Source of the DNA: Geobacter sp.
Lineage (GTDB): Bacteria; Desulfobacterota; Desulfuromonadia; Geobacterales; Geobacteraceae
Direction: 5' to 3'
Assembly: GCA_003499925.1 (NCBI GenBank)
Contig: DNRQ01000052.1
Coordinates: 1 to 25,957, forward strand
DNA: 25,957 bases
The notes below the pieces were generated by a model. The model did not search any database and had not been told where the DNA came from. It saw only the letters and a program-made list of their open reading frames with translations. A program made the translations under genes and the position numbers. The stretch's first letter is position 1. Every line of letters starts with the position of its first letter. This document shows positions 14,355-22,700 of the stretch, in pieces.

Positions 14355-15427
14355 AAGGGCTCGGAGCAGAGGAAAGCTCCCGGTACCTGTCAGTGCTGCG
14401 CGCGCTGAGGCCCTCCTGCCGGTTTTACGACATCCATGTCCACCCTTATGAAATCATGTTCGACAGGTTCTCCTATGACAGTGAGTCCACGGTTCCCGGA
14501 GTACAGAGCCTGGCGGGGAAGAGCTATACGACACCTTCGCTGAGTCAGTTCAAGTTCCCCGAAATCGGGGATGTCGGCGACGATAGCAGGTCGCAGCGGC
14601 TGCAGGAGATCTCCCTGATGCTGTTGAGAAAAGTCTACGGCAGCGTCGGAGAGCAGGTACTTATCGACCAGATGAACCTGAGCGCAATGGACAAGGTACT
14701 GCTGCTTCCGGTCGCGCCCGATTCCGGCGATGCCGCCCATTTCGAGAGCCGGATGCGCTGGGTCAAGCAGCTCTACGGCAACCAGGAAAGGTTCTGGATC
14801 GCAGGGAGCATCCCGGCGGTCCTGAGCGGCGAAGAGATCAGGCCCTATGCAGGGAGCCTGCAGAAGCGGTACGGCATCAAGGCGATAAAATGCCATCCCG
14901 TGGTCTCCGGGATCGATCTGGGTACCAGCAGCAGGAAACAGTGGCTGGAGCTGATGCTGGTCGCCTGCCGGGAACTGAAACTCCCCCTGCTGCTGCACGG
15001 CGGCAGGAACAACCCCTACTGGGGAGGGATTCGCGGGAACTTCGGCTCGCTCGGGCATCTCAGGGAGATAAACTTCTCACTCTCCGAGGAACCCGTGATA
15101 CTCGCACATGCCGGGTTCCACCGCTGCAGCATTGAGGAGATCAGGCAGGAAGGACTGCCGATACTGGAAAGGATGCTGAACACCCATTCCAATCTGTACG
15201 TCGATATCTCCGGCATTGGATTTGAGCCGTTGAAACTGGTACTGCAGTCAGTTGATGGCGCACGTATCCTCTTCGGCTCCGACGCATTGTACGCTCCACA
15301 ATGGGAGGCGGTGACCATGACCATGCACGCACTGAAGGAGTTGGGGATGAAACTGGAAGAGCGTTTTGTCCAATATGCCAGCATCAATCCGAACCGGATC
15401 ATCTTCAAGGAACAAGAGCCATGCTGA
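14351..15427 (+). CDS. Amidohydrolase (Amidohydrolase_2-type TIM-barrel metalloenzyme)
   Basis: This is a 358-residue TIM-barrel metalloenzyme of the amidohydrolase superfamily, closest in motif order to the Amidohydrolase_2 group, which contains hydrolases and non-oxidative decarboxylases. The metal site is complete: DIHVHPYE with His29 and His31, LLLHGG with His216, ILAHAGF with His253 and LFGSDALY with Asp311. A lysine-histidine pair (KAIKCHPV, 177-184) sits where some relatives have a metal-bridging or catalytic residue. The protein lacks a signal peptide, so it acts in the cytosol. The gene starts inside the stop of the adenylation gene (ATGA) and its end overlaps the GNAT gene by 7 bases. 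In context it may hydrolyse, decarboxylate or cyclise the oxidised carrier-bound intermediate or its released product (inference); it could also act on a substrate precursor. Confidence 0.88.
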   Translation: MKGLGAEESSRYLSVLRALRPSCRFYDIHVHPYEIMFDRFSYDSESTVPGVQSLAGKSYTTPSLSQFKFPEIGDVGDDSRSQRLQEISLMLLRKVYGSVGEQVLIDQMNLSAMDKVLLLPVAPDSGDAAHFESRMRWVKQLYGNQERFWIAGSIPAVLSGEEIRPYAGSLQKRYGIKAIKCHPVVSGIDLGTSSRKQWLELMLVACRELKLPLLLHGGRNNPYWGGIRGNFGSLGHLREINFSLSEEPVILAHAGFHRCSIEEIRQEGLPILERMLNTHSNLYVDISGIGFEPLKLVLQSVDGARILFGSDALYAPQWEAVTMTMHALKELGMKLEERFVQYASINPNRIIFKEQEPC

Positions 15428-16080
15428 ACTCAGTGAGGATCAAATGGAACCAGTTTCTGGAAGTGGCGAAGGAGCAGTCGCCCCGGCAAGCAGTTGTGAA
15501 ATCGATCGACTCCTACCTGCACCTGAACCGGATAGTCGTGCCGGTGTACAACGACCTGTTGTCAATGAAGCAGGGTGCCAAGGCCGACGATACGGGTTCT
15601 CTGGAGTTCCTTGTCATCGACGCGGCGAACGCCGCTTCGGTCTGCGGCATGAACAAGACGGTGAGCAGGAGACTTAAGGAGGCCTACAACACCGGGTCGG
15701 GATACTACGCCTACGCCGTGGTATCGAAAGGAGAGATAATCGGGGATATCTGGTGCGCGACCCCCGGCAACGTCAGGCGCGATCCCATCCATCCCGATCT
15801 TACCTGGCTCGGAATAGAGTGCGGCGAGGACGATGCCTACATGTTCGACCTGTATGTGGCTCCCGATTCCAGGGGGAAAGTGGTCACAAGCTACCTGCTT
15901 GGAAACGCGTTGCGTCACCTGAAAGAAAGCGGTTATAAGCGGGCCTACGGTTTCTACGACAATAACAACCTCCCCGCCCTATGGATCCACCGCCTGTTCG
16001 GCTACACCGAGCTTGCCAAGAGGAAGGTTTCCCGGGTTCTGCTCTACAAGAAATCGGAGGTGGTGGCATCCGGGAGCTGA
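15421..16080 (+). CDS. GNAT-family acyltransferase
   Basis: This is a 219-residue protein whose second half has the GNAT fold. GEIIGDIWCATPG (104-116) is the beta-4 region. MFDLYVAPDSRGKVVTSYLL (141-160) covers strand and helix of motif A, and YKRAYGFYDNNNLPALWIHR with FGYTE (172-196) is motif B with the usual N-x-x-A-x-x-x-Y/H-x-x-x-G-F pattern. The pyrophosphate loop is RGKVVT rather than the standard R/Q-x-x-G-x-G/A, so acetyl-CoA binding may differ. An N-terminal extension of about 60 residues (including YLHLNRIVVPVYNDLL) is not explained by the fold. Since some GNAT proteins take the acyl group from a carrier protein, it may transfer the operon's product to an amine (inference). It is the last gene, followed by a bidirectional terminator. 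Confidence 0.87.
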   Translation: MLNSVRIKWNQFLEVAKEQSPRQAVVKSIDSYLHLNRIVVPVYNDLLSMKQGAKADDTGSLEFLVIDAANAASVCGMNKTVSRRLKEAYNTGSGYYAYAVVSKGEIIGDIWCATPGNVRRDPIHPDLTWLGIECGEDDAYMFDLYVAPDSRGKVVTSYLLGNALRHLKESGYKRAYGFYDNNNLPALWIHRLFGYTELAKRKVSRVLLYKKSEVVASGS

Positions 16081-16122
16081 CCCGATCTGCCTGCGACGCG
16101 GCGATGGGGGTCAAGTCAAGAC

Positions 16123-16158
16123 GAAAAAGCCCGCCGGGGTTATCTGGCGGGCTTTTTC
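16123..16158. terminator. Bidirectional terminator between the operon and tpx
   Basis: A 13-bp perfect stem (GAAAAAGCCCGCC at 16123-16135 with its complement at 16146-16158) and a 10-base loop have T runs on both strands. It can end both the plus-strand operon and the minus-strand tpx transcript. Confidence 0.92.
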
Positions 16159-16203
16159 ATTCATGCAGCGAGTTGCGCTCTCAAAGAAGCTGAGCCACCC
16201 CAG

Positions 16204-16707
16204 CTAGAGGAGTTGCCGTACCGCCGCCAGCACCGCGGCGTAGTCCGGCTCCTGGGTGACCTCGGGGACATGCTGGATATAGCGGATGGTGTCGCCGCTG
16301 TCCACCACGAAGATGGAGCGGGAAAGAAGCTTCAGTTCGTCGATGAAGACGCCATAGGCGAGGCCGAAGGAGCGGTCACGGTAGTCGGAAAGGGTGACCA
16401 CCCGGTCGATCCCGGCCGCCCCGCACCACCTCTTTTGAGCGAAGGGAAGGTCGACGCTGATGGTAAGAACGGCGACCTTTCCCGGCAGCGTGGCGGCTTC
16501 CTGATTGAAACGCCGCGTCTCGGTGTCGCAGACCGGCGTGTCGAGCGAAGGAACCGCACTGATGACCTTCACCTTCCCTGCATAGGTCGCCAGGTTCACC
16601 GCGGCGAGCGCATTATCCACTACGGAGAAATCGGGGGCAGCGTCCCCCACCTTCAGCTCCGGCCCCACCAGCGTCACCGGGTTTCCCTTGAATGTGATCT
16701 TTGACAT
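16204..16707 (-). CDS. tpx: Thiol peroxidase, Tpx-type peroxiredoxin
   Basis: Tpx is an atypical 2-Cys peroxiredoxin that reduces hydrogen peroxide and lipid hydroperoxides with electrons from thioredoxin. The 167-residue length is standard. The peroxidatic Cys60 lies in PSLDTPVCDTETR and the resolving Cys95 in KRWCGAAG; both sit at the same spacing as E. coli Cys61 and Cys95. The N-terminal SKITFKGNPVTL and the block ISVDLPFAQ are family signatures, and TQEPDYAAVLAAV closes the protein. The ATG at 16707 has a GGGAGG site; an in-frame ATG at 16764 would add 19 atypical residues and is rejected. No haem or regulator gene adjoins it. The giant protein gene lies 80 bp upstream on the same strand, and the bidirectional terminator lies downstream. 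Confidence 0.97.
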   Translation of the reverse strand: MSKITFKGNPVTLVGPELKVGDAAPDFSVVDNALAAVNLATYAGKVKVISAVPSLDTPVCDTETRRFNQEAATLPGKVAVLTISVDLPFAQKRWCGAAGIDRVVTLSDYRDRSFGLAYGVFIDELKLLSRSIFVVDSGDTIRYIQHVPEVTQEPDYAAVLAAVRQLL

Positions 16708-16787
16708 GGTGCCTCCCGAAAAAATAGTATCGGGAAAGGGTAAGCCATTTCTGGCGGAATGCAAGCATAGGCAGGTAAAAGAGCACC

Positions 16788-19700
16788 CTAACGTATGCCG
16801 ACCCGATCAACTCTGAGAGTTCCCCTTCTGATCCTCAGGCTGCCGTCGATAATTGTACGGCTCGTGCCGGTTCTGGTTATGAAGCCGTCATCCAGATACC
16901 CCCCCTGCAGCCTTACCGGGTACGGGGTCACCATGATCACGTGTCCCGGGAATAGCTCGCCCCTTGCCTTGACGGTCCTGCCGGCGCTGATTACGGCGTC
17001 AAGGGCTGCACCGATCGAGAGGTACCCCTTCGGGTCGCCAAGTATGCTGACCCTGGCAGTTAGGTTGGCGAAAGTTGCGGTAACCGCTTTGTCTTTATCC
17101 ATCAAGACGCTGCAGTCACCCTCACCGGAACAGGCACCAGACCAGAAGAACGGTGACTGGCTGCTCGGTGTGGCATAGAGATCGACGGACGAACCGGCTG
17201 AGAATGTTTTGGTGCAGGTGCCGGTTATGCATGAGATGCCGACGGGATTGCTGGTCACCGTACCGCTCCCGGTTCCGGCGACTGTTACCGATAATGAATG
17301 GTTCGCCGGGGTGAATGCAGGGGCTACCGTGCAGTCTGCCGCGATCACCCCCGTAGTGTAGCTGGTACCGTTAAGGGTGCCCTGCGGACAGGTCCCGCCC
17401 ATGGGGGTCACCACCCGGTAGCCGACATTAGGAGTTATGGTAAAGCTTTTGGCGGCTCCACCGCTGACCAATTGCGGAGTTGCAGGTGAAATGGAGCCGT
17501 TTGTAACAGCGCCGGGAGTAACTACAAAATCAGAGGGTTGCCGCGGACATGTCAGCTGTAGGCTCCAGCCATTTAATGTGCCGTCATTTCCCGACGCGAC
17601 ATCCGTAACATTCAGCGTCCAATTACCAGCGGCATCGTCACCGACAAAACTACCCAAATCCCCCGCCGGCGAGAAGGTGCCTTTGATCGGGCACTCGATG
17701 CTTAAACTGGCTTGATTGTCAAACGTCGCGTCAATGTCAAACCAGGAGCGGCATCTACCACTCACAATATCAACCGTCTTGCCATTATGATCTATGCGTA
17801 TCTCCATGTCGCCGACGGAAGTGTGAGTTATATCCAATGACAGATTAACATCGAATACCGATGTGCATTGACCCGATGCAACAGCAGTGCTAGAGGTCAC
17901 TGTTGCGTTATGGCTAATGGATTTGGGGACGTCAGTGCTGGTAAATGTTTTCGCAAATACCTGTTGATACGTTGCAGAGCAGCTTGCAGTGGCGCCGCCG
18001 TTGACCCCACTGCAGGTCCAACTCCAAGGTCCGCTGCCGGTAACAGTGGAAGCGCCCCCCGTTGCACAGAGGTTTATTGCTGGAGCATCGGGAAATCCCT
18101 TGCCGGCAGCGCTGCCACATACACCAGGTACAGGGGTTACTGTCCCGCCACGGACAGGCCAGACGTAATTGGAGTACCATTTGGGATCTGTAGAAAGGCT
18201 GGAATAGGACGTATCGAGATACCAGGCACTATTACCACGGACCCCACTGCTGGATGACCAATAATGCCCCGTCTGCACGTTACTGAAACCTGAATCGTTC
18301 AGCCAAGTGGGGAGATCTGACACTACTGGGTTCAATAGGGATCCCATCTCATTGATATTCGGCATCCGCCAGCTGCCGGCCCCCAGGAACTTATTGTCGT
18401 TAAGGCATTTCACATAATCAAGGCCCTGTTGCCAGCTCTTCACGAGGCCCGTTCCACAGGCAGCAGGACCGGGCACCTTGGCATCTTTGGTCCAGACAAG
18501 ACCGGTCAGAGCGTCGGTAACGCTCTGGTCGCCATTATCCTTGAACCTCGGGACCGGCGATGAAATACCCGCCTGAAACTCCCCGTCCTGACCGGTTCCG
18601 CCACATGGTATGTACCTGCCGTTCCAATCGCTGCACTTAATTTTCCCGGTTCTAGGAATGTTGGATGCAAGCAGTTCTCCGCGAATGGGCCAGACAAACT
18701 TCTGATGCACGGCCGCGAAATCATAAGATTGTCCCATTTCCATGTTCACATACCAGGGGAATACGTAGCCACGAGTTGAAGAGTAATAATCGCCGGGCTG
18801 GACATTTATGAACCCTTGATTGAGGAGCCAGGCGAAGGGTACTGACTGGTGATGGATGATGCTTAACAGTTCATTCAGGTTCGGCAGGCGCCAGTCGCTG
18901 TAGCCGAGATATTTTTCCGTGTTCAGTTTCTGTATGTATTCCTGCACATGATACATGCTCACCGTTCCATCGCCGGGTACCCCGTTGCTGTAGAAAAATG
19001 AATCCCGCGTTTTCATGATGTTTGCATCTTTGGCCCAGATTATGCCGGTAAGGTTGTCGGTCATGGTCTCATTGCCATTGTCGGTAAAGCGTGAAATCGG
19101 CCAAGGGGTGCCGGCCTGGGTCTCCCCATCCTGGCCGGTTCCGGCACACGCGATGGCAGTGCCGTCTTCATCCCAACAGCCGGCTTGTCCGGTAACAGGG
19201 ATGCTCCATGACTTTACTATGGTCCCGAATGCTGCCAGAACCGTGCAGTTTTCTGTTACAGGGCCGGTAGTGTAGGTATTGCCCGAGAGCGAACCGCCAC
19301 AACCGGAGGCGGATTCTATGGCATAGCCACCGTCTGCAACAAAGGTGACACTCCCCGTTGACAAGCGGCTTACCGACTGCTCTGACGACCCGGAAACGCG
19401 GCCACCAATTCCGACCTCATAGGTAACCGTATAAGCCGGCACGTTTGCCGAGCAACTCACTGCGGCCCCCCCGTACAGGCCACTGCATGCCCAACTCCAA
19501 GGACCGGTTCCGGTGAATTCCGACACGGTCCCAATCCAACAAAGGCCGGTTGTAGGTGCGACTAAAAACGTGCCATTGCTATTGAAGCCACATCTGCCTT
19601 CTATTGGAGTGATTACATACTCTACCTCTTGGATGGCCTCTCTATTTCCCATGAAATCCGTGGCGAAGAATTTGAGGGTTGTGGTTTTGTCAACAGTAAT

Positions 19701-22700
19701 AGTTCCACACACCGCTGAAGCGTCGGTGGGCGTACTGCCGTCAGTTGTGCAGCGGATGGTTGCTGTTTCATCAGCTGAAAGCATTACTATCTGTGGGTTA
19801 GTGAAGGTTCCACCTGTCGGAGTAATCGTTGATGGTGCAGTCGTATCGTTTACCAACACATCCTCGAGTACGGCGGTGATTAACCACAAGCTCCGACCAT
19901 TAATGGTGATGCTGTCACTGCCGTTAAGGCCTGTCAGACCCAACAGCGAATCGGCATTGTCCGGAATCCCGTTGCCATTTGCGTCCACGCTGTACTTCCG
20001 CAAGTACGGCCATGTGTCAGATTCATTCCGGACTCCGTCACCATCTGTATCGGGGAAGATTACGCCATACTCCGCGCGGTAGATGCTGCGCACTCCATTG
20101 CGGCCGTCGTCATCAACCGACTCCAGCATGACTATCAGGCTGCGGACCTCAGAGGATGAAACGTCCGGCGGATTGGTCGGCACCGTAACCGGACTCTTTG
20201 CCAGGTCCTTGAAAAGCCGGATGGCAACGATGCCGCTGCCGGGACGGATAATGGTGGCCGTCGTGTAGTCAGCAGCCGTAAAAACAGGATCTTCCTGGAC
20301 TTTTCCGGCACCATCACCCAACATCCTCCTGGCAAAGAGGTTCTGGCCACCGGTAACGGTAAAGCTCTGGCCATGGATGAGCGATGGAACGTCGTACCGA
20401 TCATTGGACAGCAGTCCCAGGTCGGACGGAAACATCGCCAGCCCACTGGTGGTGATACCATCAATGCTCGGGGTGCGGAGTATTTTGGCGGTCACCACAG
20501 CCACGTCGGCGCGGATCATCGCATCCTTCGGGTTGAAGATGACTGCGCTCCCCAGTCTTCCCACCATATAGCCGAAAAAAGCCGTTGCCCGGGCGGCATC
20601 GTAGTTATCCGATGCACTGAAGTCATCTTCGTCGGCAAAGACGAACAGAGCAGGGTCGATGGCATCCTCAGGTGGCTCCAGCGCCATCATCCGGGCGACC
20701 ATCACCGCCAACCATTCCCGTGCCACGGGCTTTTTTGGCTCGAAGCCTTCGGCATCCGGAATCATCCCCATTTCTTCGGCCTTGAGCACATACGGCAAAG
20801 CCCAGGAGAAGTTGTAATAAACCCCGTTAGCTACGTCTTCTTTAACCAGATTGGGAAGCCAGCGCGGTTCAGCGTCCAGGTCGAGCATACCACGCAGCGA
20901 AGCGGCCTTCATGATCATACCCAACGCCTCGGCCTGATTGGCAATGCTGGTGGGCTGGAAATTGCGGGCGAGATTGCCCGGGTCGTTCGGGTCGACCGGA
21001 AGGCCGATGGTGATGCCGTTAAGGGTCAGATAGTGGATGGCGTTGTACTGGTCTTTCAACGCCTGCGTGGTGGCGTCGGCGTATCTGACGTCGTTGTAGA
21101 AATCCTTAAGGTGTGAATCTGAGGTGACAACTGCCTGGAAGGCAGTTGAAACAGTGCTGCCGTGCTGATCATCGGCAGTTACGGTTATGGCATGCAGGCC
21201 GGCCGCAAAGGTATTGCAGTACCGCCATGCTTCTGTGTATGCCGGTGTCGTATAACTGCTAACAGTACCACCACCGACAGTGACGCTGTACATCAAGGCG
21301 TCGCCATCCGGATCAGCGACCAGAACGGGCAGGCAGACCTGCTGCCCCTCCTTGCCCGCCACACTGTTGAGCTGCAGCTGCGACACAACCGGCGGACGGT
21401 TGGTTTTGACCTTTACCCAGAACTGGTTGTTCGTTGAGTTGGTAATCAAGACTGGCCCATCGTGGGCGTCGACCAATCTCAAGTATGCCGTTTTCAGGCC
21501 ACTGCCGTCGTGCCTGGGGTCGATAGGCAAAGCTACCATGAATTCAGTATTGGCAGCTATGTCCCCGACGAGAAACGAGTCATCTCCATAGGCGCCCAGG
21601 TGACTATCTCTGGAAACATACACTGCACGGAGCGAGGTTACATGATCAGCGCCCGTCTTGAACCGCCAGATTTTGGTTGCCGGGCCGACCTGGTAACTGC
21701 CGTCAGGAAGGTTCTCCGAGAGGAAAGTGACTACAGGGGTGGGGAATACGATGCTTTCCGGTATCGAGTTGGCCAACACAAGGTTGTGGTTTCCCCCTGC
21801 TGCGATGGCGGTCACCCCCTTCAAGCCGAATGGCACTCTCGCCTGATCGTAATTGACACTCCCCCAGGCTACTACTGTCCCGTCACTTTTCAGCGCCAGG
21901 CTGTGGTGGTCCCCCGCAGCAATTGCTATAACGCCACTTAAAAAGGCCGGCACTCCGGTTTGTCCACGAAGGTTAGACCCCCAAGCAACGACAGTCCCGT
22001 CACTTTTTAGCGCGAGGCTGTGGTCGCTTCCTGCAGCAATTGCAGTAACGCCGCTCAACCCGGGTGGCACGCTGGCTTGGCCAGAGAAGTTATCCCCCCA
22101 GGCTACCACGGTGCGGTCGGATTTCAGCGCCAGAAGGTGCTGGAATCCCGCAGATATCTTGACGACGCCGGTTAAACCCGCCGGGACTGTGGTTTGGCCA
22201 TTGCCGTTATAACCCCAGGCGACTACGGTCCCGTCATTTTTAACGGCGGCGCTGAAACTTTCGCCCGCGGCAATGGCGCTAACACCATTCAAACCGTCAG
22301 GCACCTTATACCCTGAGCCCCAAGTGACCACCGTCCCGTCATTTTTTAGTGCCAGACTGAAATAACTCCCGGCAGATATTGCCACAACGCCGCTCAAATC
22401 TGACGGGGGAGTTTCGCCTCCCAGGACGACGACAGTCCCATCGGTTTTAAGCACCAGATCGTGATTGACACCCGCAGCGATTGCTTTGATATCATTAATG
22501 ACTGTGGCAGCACCAAACCCGGTAACGCGATCGCCCCATTGTGCCATGCGTGCGGTTGTGGCAGGCGGGGGAGATGACGTTTCATACCAATTAAGCCCAA
22601 GCAACTGATAGTTGGAAAAAGGACCGGGGTTGTGCTTAATTTCGCCATCCAAAGAGAAAACAGCCAGAATCTTGTAATAGCGATCCGGAAGCCAGGCGGG

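Noticed and set aside
16708..16787. Separate promoter for tpx
   Set aside because: Only poor -35/-10 matches were found in the 80-bp gap, so I cannot say whether tpx has its own promoter or is read from the giant gene.
20373..21116. 247-codon plus-strand frame opposite the giant gene
   Set aside because: It lies across the SLH-like coding region of the minus strand and has no RBS or domain.
21765..22545. CRISPR array
   Set aside because: The periodic units are 117 bp, continuous and in frame, with no separate spacers; they encode RCC1-like blades.
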